Assembly: GCF_014646255.1 (NCBI RefSeq) | Contig: NZ_BMNC01000007.1 | Location: forward strand, 39,725-103,724 | Reading direction: 5' to 3' | From: Lentzea pudingi | GTDB taxonomy: Bacteria; Actinomycetota; Actinomycetes; Mycobacteriales; Pseudonocardiaceae | Length of the DNA stretch: 64,000 nucleotides | Part shown: positions 43,015 to 52,082 of the stretch, piece by piece | How the letters are laid out: the number at the start of each line of letters is the position of its first letter | Numbering within the stretch: position 1 is the stretch's first letter | Notes under the pieces: generated by a model | What the model was told of the DNA's origin: nothing | The model's input: only the letters and a program-made list of their open reading frames with translations | Database searches by the model: none | Position numbers and translations under genes: made by a program

Positions 43015-44325
43015 CTACTTGTCCTTCGGGTCTTCGCCGATGACGGACTGAACCACCATGCGGTCATCACCGAACATCTCGTCGGAGTCGACGCCGTACT
43101 TGCGCACGTGCTCGCCGTCCTCCTCGCCTTCGCCCCTGGCACCCGTGGCAGCGGGCGACATGAGCGAACCACCACCCTTGCCGGCCACACCACCCTTGCC
43201 CGCAGCCGCCTGTCCGCCGCGCGCCGCGTCGGGCCCGACACCACTGGCACCGCCGGGCGTCATCGCGCCACCGGGTCCCTTGCCGGCCGCGCCGGTACCT
43301 CCGGCACCACCTGCACCTGCGCCTCCGGCCCCTGCACCGCCTGCGCCGGTCTTGCCGCCTGCTCCGATCGTGCTGGGAGCACCCTTCGGGCCGGTCGGGG
43401 CGATGGGAGTCTTGGGCGCCTGGCTAGGTCCGCGTCCACCGCCGACCACCTGTGCTCCACGAGCACCAGTCGCGCCGCCGGCGAGACCAGCCGCGCCGAG
43501 TGCCGCGGCTGCCGTGCCGAACGACGGGACACCGGAGGGCTTCGGCAGGCCGAGGCCGGCCGCGACCGGAGTGCCCGGACCGGAGCCGGGGAGGACGCCG
43601 GTGGAGTTGCCCGGGGCGCCCGGGGTCAGGCCTGGCGTGCCGGTGAAGCCGGGGGAGCCCGGGCTGCCGGGGCCACCGGTGTAGCCGGGGCCGCCGGTGA
43701 CGCCGGGAGGGCCGCCTGCGGGGGTTCCTACCTGGGGGCCGACCGGGGTGGCGACCGCGCCGCTGGCTACGACGATGTCCGGTGCCTGAGCCGGGGCGCG
43801 GAAGCCGTCCAGCGAGCCCTGGCTGCCCGCGATGTAGCCGGTGAGGCTGTCGATGGCCTGCTGTCGAGCCTTGTTGGTCGCCTCGACTTCCTTGGCGTGG
43901 TCGGTCTCGATGCCGAAGAAGCCGCCGACCTTGTCCCCGAAGTTCTGCTCGGTGTCACCCCGGAGCTGCTCCGGAGGAGGTGTGCTGTGGCGGGCCTGGC
44001 TGGTGCTCTCGCCCTGTTGGGTCATGGCCTGAGAACTCTGGTTGGACGCCTGAGAACTCTCATCGAGACCTGCGGCGACAACCTCGGTCTTGCTCTGGCT
44101 CTTCTCGGCGGTGGCACCGCCCCACTCGATCTTGAGCGTCCTGAGCTGGTCCCGGATCGTCTGATCGACCGTTTCCAGGGTGTTCGCGAGCGAGCGCAGC
44201 GCCGCCGAGGCCTCGCCGAACTTCGCGGCGGTCTGGGTTCCCGCGAGCTGCCTGACCTCGTTCGCGAGTTGCTCGTTGGACCAACCGTCGAAGTTCCAGT
44301 CAGTGAGCTGCCGATATCCCGACAT
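43015..44325 (-). CDS. PPE-like T7SS substrate 2, collagen-like Gly repeats
   Basis: 436 residues. The N-terminal helical domain opens YRQLTDWNFDGWSNEQLANE and carries KIEWGGATAEKS as a WXG-like turn. From about residue 205 the protein is Gly/Pro-rich, including about seven Gly-X-Y triplets in a row (GYT GGP GSP GSP GFT GTP GLT), then an Ala/Gly region. The tail DSDEMFGDDRMVVQSVIG matches that of PPE-like 1. Same cassette logic as 7612-8907: PE-like, DUF3558 and EspG genes are all adjacent. Confidence 0.78.
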   Translation of the reverse strand: MSGYRQLTDWNFDGWSNEQLANEVRQLAGTQTAAKFGEASAALRSLANTLETVDQTIRDQLRTLKIEWGGATAEKSQSKTEVVAAGLDESSQASNQSSQAMTQQGESTSQARHSTPPPEQLRGDTEQNFGDKVGGFFGIETDHAKEVEATNKARQQAIDSLTGYIAGSQGSLDGFRAPAQAPDIVVASGAVATPVGPQVGTPAGGPPGVTGGPGYTGGPGSPGSPGFTGTPGLTPGAPGNSTGVLPGSGPGTPVAAGLGLPKPSGVPSFGTAAAALGAAGLAGGATGARGAQVVGGGRGPSQAPKTPIAPTGPKGAPSTIGAGGKTGAGGAGAGGAGAGGAGGTGAAGKGPGGAMTPGGASGVGPDAARGGQAAAGKGGVAGKGGGSLMSPAATGARGEGEEDGEHVRKYGVDSDEMFGDDRMVVQSVIGEDPKDK

Positions 44326-44334
44326 GCCTCCCCC

Positions 44335-44931
44335 TCACTTCAGTGTCTTCAGTGTGGCGAGCGCGAGACCAGCAGCTTTCGCGGCCTTCCCGCAGAGCAC
44401 GGTCTGGTCCTTCTCACCCGTCGTCATCGGGATGTAGCTGACCATCAACTGTTGTCCATCGGCCACGTCGACCGTCACCGTGCAGTCGAAGCCGCTGCCG
44501 CCAGAGAGCTCGACCTGCAGTGCGCCGTAGTCCGCAACCTTGATGACCTTGGCGGTGAAGTTTCCGCCGTGAAGCCAGTAATCAACGCCCTTGTGCGTGA
44601 CTCCACCGATTGTGTACGTGTAACGACCTGCATTCTCGTAGTGGCAGCTCGGTGTTTCTGCGCCGTCCACGAGTTCAAGGGATTGCGGCCGGGAGGAAGA
44701 CGTCTCGATCTGCGGCATCTGCTCTGCGGTCAGCAGCTTGCACGCGTCCACCGAATCAAGTTTCAGGCTCGCAGGACGCTCCGGCAGCTTTTTCGACGCG
44801 TCGTTGCCGGAGGAGGTCCCAGTCTGGGGCGCGGGAGTGGGAGTTCCTTCCTCGCCGCCTCCCGCGGTGCAAGCCGAGAGGGCCGCTGCGCAGGCCACAG
44901 CTACGACTAGCTTAGAGGTACGCATCTTCAC
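44335..44931 (-). CDS. DUF3558 family lipoprotein 2
   Basis: 198 residues. Signal sequence with lipobox AALSAC (about residues 16-21), a Thr/Ser linker, then a DUF3558 domain: LDSVDACKLLTAEQMPQ, a Cys in PSCHYENAGRY, GFDCTVTV and TVLCGKAAKAA. It lies between the PE-like and PPE-like genes, unlike the first cassette where it precedes the PE-like gene. GTG start at 44931 overlapping the PE-like stop (GTGA); an ATG two codons in is also possible. Confidence 0.85.
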   Translation of the reverse strand: MKMRTSKLVVAVACAAALSACTAGGGEEGTPTPAPQTGTSSGNDASKKLPERPASLKLDSVDACKLLTAEQMPQIETSSSRPQSLELVDGAETPSCHYENAGRYTYTIGGVTHKGVDYWLHGGNFTAKVIKVADYGALQVELSGGSGFDCTVTVDVADGQQLMVSYIPMTTGEKDQTVLCGKAAKAAGLALATLKTLK

Positions 44932-45380
44932 TCTTTCGGCTTGAAAGAAGCCTTGATCGCTTCTTCAGAAAGTCCGTACTGCTCGGCCGAGGTCTTCAGC
45001 TGATCCGAAAGGCTCTCCAGGACCTTCAGGTAAGCCAAAATCCGGTTCGCATACGATTCTTCGTTGAACAGAAGTCGATCGTTCCACGCATTGACGATGT
45101 CGGAGGTGACCTCACCGTCCGTCGTCGCGATTCGCAGCTTGGGCGCGAGCGAGGCGTATTCCTTCCTGAGAAGCATCCACTGGTCGTGAACGACCTTGCC
45201 CGCCTGCAGCACGGTGTCCTTCTCGACGTGGAACTTCTGAGTTCCTCCACCCAAGCCCGCCGAGATCCGGTCCACGACCGAGCCCGCGACCGCCATCGCG
45301 CTGGCCGCACCGCCCAGCACGCCAGTCAGCGCAGCAGCACTGAGAGCGGCATCCGCCACCCCCGCGTTCTCCTGTGTCAC
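44928..45380 (-). CDS. PE-like T7SS substrate 2
   Basis: 150 residues. A hydrophobic Ala/Gly-rich N-terminal part (ALSAAALTGVLGGAASAMAVAG) is followed by a helical hairpin: FHVEKDTVLQAGKVVHDQW and DRLLFNEESYANRILAYLKVLESL, ending EQYGLSEEAIKASF. YGLSE fits the YxxxD/E signal. It is weaker than PE-like 1 as a family match, but its position first in the cassette (then DUF3558, PPE-like, EspG) supports the call. Confidence 0.6.
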   Translation of the reverse strand: MTQENAGVADAALSAAALTGVLGGAASAMAVAGSVVDRISAGLGGGTQKFHVEKDTVLQAGKVVHDQWMLLRKEYASLAPKLRIATTDGEVTSDIVNAWNDRLLFNEESYANRILAYLKVLESLSDQLKTSAEQYGLSEEAIKASFKPKE

Positions 45381-46096
45381 GACGTCCTACCCCCGTACGG
45401 TTGGTAACGGTTCGGTCCCGCTTCGCAGGCTACCAACGCCCGCGTAAGAGATACCTGTAGTTCGACGAACACCACCCCTCGTTGGTTCCAGATCACTCTG
45501 CGTGCCGTTCCCGTTGGCGGCGTGCCCCGATTCCGGCAGCTTCCGCAGTTTGGGGGAGCAAAGCACACGATCGCCTGGGGGCACGTGAACGGGCCGCCGC
45601 AGCCATACCGATGCAGCATCCGCACCAGCAACCCCATCCGCTCCACCATTACCCGCCACAACCGCCCTACCAGCTCGGTCGTCTTTGTGCTGTGGTTCTG
45701 ACCAAGAACGACGACGAACTCCGGGCAGACATAGCCGCCTGAGGCTGCCGACGACAGCATCATCGCGCAGAAGGCCAAACCTGAGGTGGTCGAGTACGGA
45801 GAGCTGGCCGTGCTTGGCGCCTGCACCCTGATGCCGGTGGCGGTGATCGAGGGACTCGGGTTCGAGGTGGCCGCTCACGGATGGCGCAGCCAGACCTACG
45901 TGCCGCGGTCGGTGCCGATGTCGGTCAGTTCACCGACGTCCTGCCGAACGAGTCGCTGACGAGGAACCACCGGTTCACGTTGTCGGTGCGACAGCCTTCG
46001 TTCAGCAGCCTTCACACCCGCGTGAGTGGCGGAAGGCGATCGAACAGGGCACAACAAGTCGGGTGAGAACGCGCCAACCCCCATAGCGTTGTCCAC
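45381..46096. other. 716-bp stretch without a confident gene, possible gene remnant
   Basis: No frame has both a credible start and protein-like content across the stretch. Two pieces look protein-like on the plus strand but in different frames: 45609-45742 (MQHPHQQPHPLHHYPPQPP then VVLTKNDDELRADI) and 45735-45959 (open from the stop at 45732-45734, with VVEYGELAVLGACTLMPVAV and IEGLGFEVAAHGWRSQTY, ending in TGA). The frames change at about 45735. This pattern suggests a decayed gene with frameshifts rather than a working one; I cannot name it. Nothing else is seen up to 46096. Confidence 0.35.
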
Positions 46097-46945
46097 GTGC
46101 TAGAGCGACTCAACGAGGCGATGGCCCGCATCGAGACCGACCTCGAACAAGAGGTCGACGTCAAGGTGCTGGCGCGCATCGCAGGCACCAGCGAGTACCA
46201 CCTGCGCCGGATGTTCAGCGCGCTGGCGGGGATCCCGCTGAGCGAGTACATCAGGCGCAGGCGGCTGACCAAGGCGGCGAACGAGGTCCTCAGTGGACGG
46301 AGTTCGTTGCTCGACATCGCCGTCAAGTGGGGCTACGGGTCCAACGAGGCCTTTGCACGGGCCTTCAAGGCCATGCACAAAGTCGGGCCCCAGGAGGCTC
46401 GTGCGAGCAAGAAAGCGTTGCAGTCGCAGCAGATTCTCACGTTCAGACTCGTTGTGGAGGGGAGTACGAGCATGGAGTACCGGGTTGTCGAGAAGGACGC
46501 GTTCCGGGTTGTCGGGAGGGGGACGCGGGTGCCGTTGGTGCACCTGGGGATGAACCCCGCGATCGTCGAGTTCGTCAAGGGCATCGGGATGCCGGCGCTC
46601 GACCGGATGAAGGCGCTCAGCGACGGGGAGCCGGGCGGGATGTTGGCGCTCACCTTCAACCAGGAAGGGAACCAGGAGGGCGACATGCTCGACTACTTCC
46701 AAGGGGTGGTCACCACCGAACAAGCACCGGAGGACATGGAGACCCTCGAAATCCCCAAGAACACGTGGGCCGTGTTCACGGCTACTGGGCCGTATCCCGA
46801 GACCATCCAGTACATGTGGCGGGACGTGTACACGCAGTGGTTCCCGTCCAACAGCTACGAGAGTGTCGAGGGGCCGTCGATGTTGCGCACGCAGATCGAC
46901 GGGGACCAGGCCACGGCCGAGTTGTGGATTCCTGTCACCAGCTGA
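46097..46945 (+). CDS. AraC-family regulator with GyrI-like effector-binding domain
   Basis: 282 residues. The N-terminal AraC double helix-turn-helix: VDVKVLARIAGTSEYHLRRM, then SLLDIAVKWGYGSNEAFARAF. The C-terminal 155 residues form a GyrI-like small-molecule-binding domain (SMEYRVVEKDAFRVVGRG, NTWAVFTATGPYPETIQYMW). Such proteins sense drugs or toxic ligands and induce efflux or detoxification genes; no such gene is next to it. GTG start at 46097. The last 11 bp overlap the convergent gene. Confidence 0.9.
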   Translation: MLERLNEAMARIETDLEQEVDVKVLARIAGTSEYHLRRMFSALAGIPLSEYIRRRRLTKAANEVLSGRSSLLDIAVKWGYGSNEAFARAFKAMHKVGPQEARASKKALQSQQILTFRLVVEGSTSMEYRVVEKDAFRVVGRGTRVPLVHLGMNPAIVEFVKGIGMPALDRMKALSDGEPGGMLALTFNQEGNQEGDMLDYFQGVVTTEQAPEDMETLEIPKNTWAVFTATGPYPETIQYMWRDVYTQWFPSNSYESVEGPSMLRTQIDGDQATAELWIPVTS

Positions 46946-47843
46946 GGGCCAGGCGTTCCATCACGTCTCGTAGTTCCAGCACGGAAAGCCAGTTCGACGG
47001 GATCGCGGTGACGCCGTCGCGGGCGCCGAGGATGTTGCCGCAGATGGAACCCGTCGAGTCGCTGTCACCGGAGTGGTTGACGGCCACACGAAGAGCGTCT
47101 GAGAAGTCCGTGCCGACCAGTGCGGCGTGCAGGCCGATGGCTAAGGCCTCCTCACCCACCCAGCCGCCGCCCAGTTCGGACGCGATCTCCTCCGGGGTCA
47201 GCGGGCCCAGGCCCATCACCTTGTCCAGCAACGAGGTCTGCTCCTCGTGGCCGTCCCAGCGGACCAGTTCGGTGCGGGCCACCGCGACGGACGAACGGAG
47301 ATCCGCGCCGGCCAGCAGGGTCTGCACGATCACTGCCAGGGCGCCTGCGGACAGGTAGCCGCTCGGGTGGTGGTGGGTCATGCGAGCGGTGCCCACGGCC
47401 AATGAGAAGACCTCGCGGACGTCGGGCGACCAGACGGCCACGGGGGCGGCGCGCATCACGCCGCCGCAGCCCTTCGAGTCGTTCTTCTCGTTGTGCTTCA
47501 ACGAGGTGATGCACGTGTGGCCTGGCGCGCGGCGGGAGTGCAGGCGGTGGTCCGCCATAAGCCAGCCGTCCGAAGCGACCAGTGGGCCGCCCTGCGTGTG
47601 CAGCCAGCGCCCGTAGGCGGCCCGCACGGTCAGCAAAGGATCGACGCCGTGCTGGCGGGCCAGCAGGAGGCCTTCCAGGGTGAACAGCACCATCTGGGTG
47701 TCGTCGGTGATCTCCAGAACAGGCAGGTCGACGACGCCCGAGGGGCCGTGCTGGTGGCGGATCGTGTCGATCGACGAGAACTCGATCGGCGCGCCCAGGC
47801 CGTCACCGACGGCCCCGCCCAGCACGCACCCCAGCAGGCTCAC
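46935..47843 (-). CDS. ADP-ribosylglycohydrolase family protein
   Basis: 302 residues. The metal-binding signature is present at both ends: GAVGDGLGAPIEFSS, EITDDTQMVLFTLEGLL, and NHSGDSDSTGSICGNILGA. This supports a two-Mg2+ site and removal of ADP-ribose (from protein, nucleic acid or small molecules). The GTG start overlaps the purD stop (GTGA). Confidence 0.9.
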   Translation of the reverse strand: MSLLGCVLGGAVGDGLGAPIEFSSIDTIRHQHGPSGVVDLPVLEITDDTQMVLFTLEGLLLARQHGVDPLLTVRAAYGRWLHTQGGPLVASDGWLMADHRLHSRRAPGHTCITSLKHNEKNDSKGCGGVMRAAPVAVWSPDVREVFSLAVGTARMTHHHPSGYLSAGALAVIVQTLLAGADLRSSVAVARTELVRWDGHEEQTSLLDKVMGLGPLTPEEIASELGGGWVGEEALAIGLHAALVGTDFSDALRVAVNHSGDSDSTGSICGNILGARDGVTAIPSNWLSVLELRDVMERLALSW

Positions 47844-49096
47844 GGCAGGGTGATCTTCCCGTCGATGGCCTTCGCCGCGATGTCGGAACGGTGGTGCGAG
47901 CCGGTGAGGTGGATGTCCGCGATGCGCTTGTAGGCGCGGTCGCGGGCCTTAGACAACGACTTGCCGGTGCCCACGACGGACAGGACGCGGCCTCCGGTGG
48001 AGACCACGGCGCCGTCGTCACGGCGGCGCGTGCCCGCGTGCAGGACGCCCTCGGCCTCGGCGCCGGTGATCACGTCGCCGGTGCGCGGGCGGTTCGGGTA
48101 GCCCTCGGCCGCGACCACGACCGTCACGGCGTAGCCGTTCTCCCACTCCAGAGCCGGAAGCTCCGAAAGCGTCCCGTTGGCCGCGGCCAGGAACAAAGAA
48201 GCGATCGGCGACTTCAGCAGCGCCAGGACCGACTGGGTCTCCGGGTCGCCGAAGCGGCAGTTGAACTCGATCACCTGCACGCCGTCGGACGTCAGCGCCA
48301 GGCCCGCGTAGAGCAGGCCGACGAACGGCGTCTCACGGGCGCGGAGTTCGTCGACCACGGGCTGGACGCACCGCGTCACGATCTCGGACACCAGGCCCTC
48401 CGGCGCCCACGGCAGCGGCGCGTAGGCACCCATGCCGCCGGTGTTGGGGCCCGCGTCGCCGTCGCCCACGCGCTTGAAGTCCTGCGCCGGGATCAGCGGC
48501 ACGACGGACACGCCGTCGGTGACGCAGAACAGCGACACCTCCGGACCGTCCAGGAACGACTCCAGCAGCACCGGGTGGCCGCCGTCTAGCAACGTCATCG
48601 CGTGCGCACGGGCCGCGGCCAGGTCCGCGGTGACGACCACGCCCTTGCCCGCGGCCAGGCCGTCGTCCTTCACGACCCACGTCGGGCCGAAACGGGCCAG
48701 CGCGGCGTCCAGGCGGGCCGGGTTGTCCACGACCTCGCTGTGCGCGGTCGGCACCCCCGCCGCGTTCATGACGTCCTTGGCGAACGCCTTGGACCCCTCG
48801 ATGCAGGCGGCCTCGCGGGACGGGCCGAAGCACGGGATGCCGAGGGCCCGGACCGCGTCAGCGGCCCCGGCCACCAGGGGTTGCTCGGGGCCGATGACGA
48901 CGAGATCGGCCTTCCACTCCTTCGCGAGGCCGGCGACGGCCTGAGCGTCGGACACGTCCACACCGCAGATCTCGGCGTGCCCGGCTATGCCTGCGTTGCC
49001 CGGCGCGCACGCCAGGGCAGACAGCTGCGGGTCGCGCGACAACGCGAGGACAAGGGCATGCTCACGGGCTCCAGACCCGATGACCAGGACGCGCAC
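47840..49096 (-). CDS. purD: phosphoribosylamine-glycine ligase
   Basis: 418 residues, ATP-grasp enzyme making GAR in purine synthesis step 2. MRVLVIGSGAREHAL, CAPGNAGIAG, VVIGPEQPLVAG, WVVKDDGLAAGKGVVV and EFNCRFGDPETQ are diagnostic. The start is a GTG at 49096. It lies 16 bp downstream of the TAXI transporter gene on the same strand, which may share transcription. Confidence 0.96.
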   Translation of the reverse strand: MRVLVIGSGAREHALVLALSRDPQLSALACAPGNAGIAGHAEICGVDVSDAQAVAGLAKEWKADLVVIGPEQPLVAGAADAVRALGIPCFGPSREAACIEGSKAFAKDVMNAAGVPTAHSEVVDNPARLDAALARFGPTWVVKDDGLAAGKGVVVTADLAAARAHAMTLLDGGHPVLLESFLDGPEVSLFCVTDGVSVVPLIPAQDFKRVGDGDAGPNTGGMGAYAPLPWAPEGLVSEIVTRCVQPVVDELRARETPFVGLLYAGLALTSDGVQVIEFNCRFGDPETQSVLALLKSPIASLFLAAANGTLSELPALEWENGYAVTVVVAAEGYPNRPRTGDVITGAEAEGVLHAGTRRRDDGAVVSTGGRVLSVVGTGKSLSKARDRAYKRIADIHLTGSHHRSDIAAKAIDGKITLP

Positions 49097-49112
49097 GAGG
49101 CCTGAGAGTAGT

Positions 49113-50093
49113 TCAGCCCAGGGCCTGCTTCGCTCCAGGGTGCAGCGGAACGGGGTCGGTGGCCGATGCCTTGTCCTTCGCGATGTCCTTCACGGCCGGG
49201 TGGACCTTCTCCAGGTCAGCCTTCTTGTCGAAGATCAGCTTGGTCACGGCGCAGGCGTTGCCGGCCGCGAAGTCCTCGCGGACGAGCAGCAGGTTCGGCA
49301 CCACGATCGTGGACACTTCGGCCACCCCGTAGGTCGCCGCCGGGATCGGCGCCGTGTCGTACACCGGGCTGATCTTCTTCATCTCGGGCAGCAGCGGGGT
49401 GATGTCGACGAACTTGACCTTGTCCTTGAGCGACGTGGTGATGTCCGTGATCTGCGGCGTCGGCAACCCGCCCGACCAGATCAGGCCGTCGATGCTGCCG
49501 TCCTTCATCCCGTCCGCGGTCTTGGTCAGGTCGAGGCGCTGGGCCTGCACGTCCGAGTCGATGTTGAGACCGGCCGACTTCAGCAGGCGGCCCGCGATCA
49601 CCTCGGTGCCGGACTTGGGCGAGCCGGTCGAGATCCGCTTGCCCTTCATGTCCGCGATCGAGCCGATCCCGGAGTCGGCCCGGACGAGCACCTGCGTGTA
49701 GTTCGGGTAGATCCGCGTCAGCGCCGCGATCTTCTCCTTCTTGCCGTTGAACGCCCCGGTGCCGTTGACGGCGTCCGCGGCGGTGTCGGCCAGCGAGAAC
49801 GCGATGTCGTAGGTGCCGGCGACGAGCTGCTGGATGTTCTGCACCGACGCACCGGTCTCGGCGGACGACGCCTTGAGCTTCGAGTTGTCGGAGATCAGCT
49901 TCGCCAGGCCGCCGCCGACCACGAAGTACACGCCACCGGAGTTGCCGGTCGCGATCGTGATCCGGCCGTCGGACGCCTCGCACGACGCCTGCGAACCGCC
50001 CGCGTCCGGCGTGGTGGGTGTGCGCTTGCCGCCACACCCGGAGACCACGAGCGCCAATGCGATCGCGCCGATCGCGTACTTATGCAGCTTCAC
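49113..50093 (-). CDS. TAXI-family TRAP transporter substrate-binding lipoprotein
   Basis: 326 residues. Signal sequence with lipobox LVVSGCGG (Cys about residue 20), then the TAXI domain: ITIATGNSGGVYFVVGGGLA, ETGASVQNIQQLVAGTYDIAF, IADMKGKRISTGSPKSGTEV. It delivers a substrate (often a carboxylate or amino acid; unknown here) to the fused TRAP permease. A strong AGGAGG before the GTG at 50093 lies inside the 3' end of the permease gene, with a 14-bp overlap. Confidence 0.92.
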   Translation of the reverse strand: MKLHKYAIGAIALALVVSGCGGKRTPTTPDAGGSQASCEASDGRITIATGNSGGVYFVVGGGLAKLISDNSKLKASSAETGASVQNIQQLVAGTYDIAFSLADTAADAVNGTGAFNGKKEKIAALTRIYPNYTQVLVRADSGIGSIADMKGKRISTGSPKSGTEVIAGRLLKSAGLNIDSDVQAQRLDLTKTADGMKDGSIDGLIWSGGLPTPQITDITTSLKDKVKFVDITPLLPEMKKISPVYDTAPIPAATYGVAEVSTIVVPNLLLVREDFAAGNACAVTKLIFDKKADLEKVHPAVKDIAKDKASATDPVPLHPGAKQALG

Positions 50094-52017
50094 GAACCCT
50101 CCTACGGGTCACCAGGTGTACCGCCACGGCCACCACGAGGAACCCTGCCCCGATGGCGATCGTCAACGGCTGCAGGTAGAGCAGGAACAACGCGGCCGGC
50201 ACGCACAGGACCCGTTCCGGCCAGCGCGCGGGACCGAACAACCAGCCGCCCGTCAGCACGGCCAGGGCGGCCACCCCCAGCGCGGACGCTCCGAACGCCC
50301 ACACCGAGTCGAGCAGCGGCCCGCGCAGCAGCAGTGCGGAACCGGCGTCGGTCAGCACGAACGCCAGCGGCACGAGGAACGCGGGCAGCGTGTACTTCCA
50401 CGTCTGCCACATGGTCTTCATCACGTCGCCGCCGGTCAGCGCCGCCGCCGCGACGGCAGCGAGTGCCGTCGGCGGGGTCACCTCGGACAGCACCGCGTAG
50501 TAGAAGATGAACATCGCGGTCTCGGCCGGCTCGACGCCCAGGGTGATCAACGCCGGGCCGATCACGACCCACGAGATGATGAACGACGCCGTCACCGGCA
50601 CCGCTAGCCCGAGCACCGACACCGCCACGGCCGCGAGCACCGCCGTCAGCATCAGCACCACGGCGGGTTCGGACGTCAGCAGCGACGCGAGGTCCACCAG
50701 AGAACCCGCAAGCGCTTGCCCCAGCCCGGTCTTGGTGATCGTCGACGTCACCACACCCGCCGCCGCACACACCGCGATCACCGGGAACGCCGACCGCACG
50801 CCGACCGACAGCGCGTCGGCGATCAACCGCAGCCACTCACGCCGGTGGTTGATCAACGCGAACAGCGCGGCCACGCCCGTCGCGTACACGACGGCCTTGT
50901 AGACCGGGATGTCCAGCGCGAGGAACACGATGATGATCCCGAGCGACAGGAAGTGGTACCAGCCGAGCTTCAGCACGTCCCAGAACCGCGGCGCGTCCAC
51001 GTCGACCGGCTTGGCGCCGAACCGCCGTGCGTCGGCCTCGACGGCCAGCGCGATGCCCAGGTAGTAGAGCAGCGTCGGGATGATCGCCCAGATCAGCACC
51101 TCGAGGTACGAGACCTCCAGGTACTCGGCGATGATGAACGCCGCCGCACCCAGCGTGGGCGGGGACAGGATCGCCCCGATGCCGGACGCCGCGAGCAGCC
51201 CGCCCGCGTTCTCCTTGGGATAACCGGCCTTCTGCAGCATCGGCCACGTCACGGCGCCCAGCGACACGGTGGTCGCGGTACCGGACCCGGAGACCGTGCC
51301 GAGCAGGAAGCCCGCGGTGGCAGCGGTGCGACCGGGGGCCGTCCGCGACTTGCGGAACGCCGCGAAGCTGATGTCCACGAAGAACTTGCCGGCACCGGAC
51401 GCGTTCAGCACCGCGCCGTAGATCGTGAACAGCACGATGTAGGTCGCCGCCACGTCGAGCGGCGTGCCGTAGAACCCGCTGCCGTCGTTGAAGAACCCGT
51501 TGATGATCTGCGGGAAGTCGACGCCGGAGTGCGAGATCGACCACGCCGGCGGCAGGAACCCGCCGTAGTAGGCGTAGGCGATGAACGCCAGGCACACCAC
51601 CGGAAGAACCCAGCCGGTCGTGCGGCGGCAGGCCTCCAGGATCAGCACCAGCAGGACCGAGCCCGCGATCACGTCGAGCGTCGAGAGCTGGCCCTGGCGG
51701 TTCAGGAACTCGTCGTAGCCGCCGAACAGCGGGTACGCGCCGACCACGAACGCCAGCGCGGCCAGGACCCAGTCCCACCACGGCGGCGCGTGCCCGCGGC
51801 CGTACGCGAGGAACACCAGCGGCAGCGTCACCGCCAGGAAGATGATCAGGTAGTACTGGCTTCCCTTGGCGAACGGGAAGAACACCTGCTTGAGCACCAG
51901 GAGGGCGATCAGCAGGCCGGCGATCCACAGCGCCCGCTCCCACCTGGGTGAGAGCGAACGCGACGGCATCTCCTCGTCGTGCTCCGCGACGATGCGGGCG
52001 AGGTCCGGGTTGGCCAC
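50080..52017 (-). CDS. TRAP transporter fused permease (4TM/12TM)
   Basis: 645 residues with many TM helices. The DctQ-like small subunit region and the DctM-like large region are fused, as in most TAXI systems. GTVSGSGTATTVSLGAVTWP and GIGAILSPPTLGAAAFIIAEY are typical loops of the large subunit. GTG start at 52017. It is co-transcribed with the binding lipoprotein; transport is driven by an ion gradient, Na+ or H+. Confidence 0.9.
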   Translation of the reverse strand: MANPDLARIVAEHDEEMPSRSLSPRWERALWIAGLLIALLVLKQVFFPFAKGSQYYLIIFLAVTLPLVFLAYGRGHAPPWWDWVLAALAFVVGAYPLFGGYDEFLNRQGQLSTLDVIAGSVLLVLILEACRRTTGWVLPVVCLAFIAYAYYGGFLPPAWSISHSGVDFPQIINGFFNDGSGFYGTPLDVAATYIVLFTIYGAVLNASGAGKFFVDISFAAFRKSRTAPGRTAATAGFLLGTVSGSGTATTVSLGAVTWPMLQKAGYPKENAGGLLAASGIGAILSPPTLGAAAFIIAEYLEVSYLEVLIWAIIPTLLYYLGIALAVEADARRFGAKPVDVDAPRFWDVLKLGWYHFLSLGIIIVFLALDIPVYKAVVYATGVAALFALINHRREWLRLIADALSVGVRSAFPVIAVCAAAGVVTSTITKTGLGQALAGSLVDLASLLTSEPAVVLMLTAVLAAVAVSVLGLAVPVTASFIISWVVIGPALITLGVEPAETAMFIFYYAVLSEVTPPTALAAVAAAALTGGDVMKTMWQTWKYTLPAFLVPLAFVLTDAGSALLLRGPLLDSVWAFGASALGVAALAVLTGGWLFGPARWPERVLCVPAALFLLYLQPLTIAIGAGFLVVAVAVHLVTRRRVREAA

Positions 52018-52082
52018 GGACCGACCGTACTGTGGGGGCGATCACAGCCCCAGGGGATCAATCCAAAGGAACTGCAAAGACT

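Noticed and set aside
45387..45878. Minus-strand frames of 149-163 codons as genes
   Set aside because: No plausible start signal and no protein-like pattern; they overlap each other in different frames.
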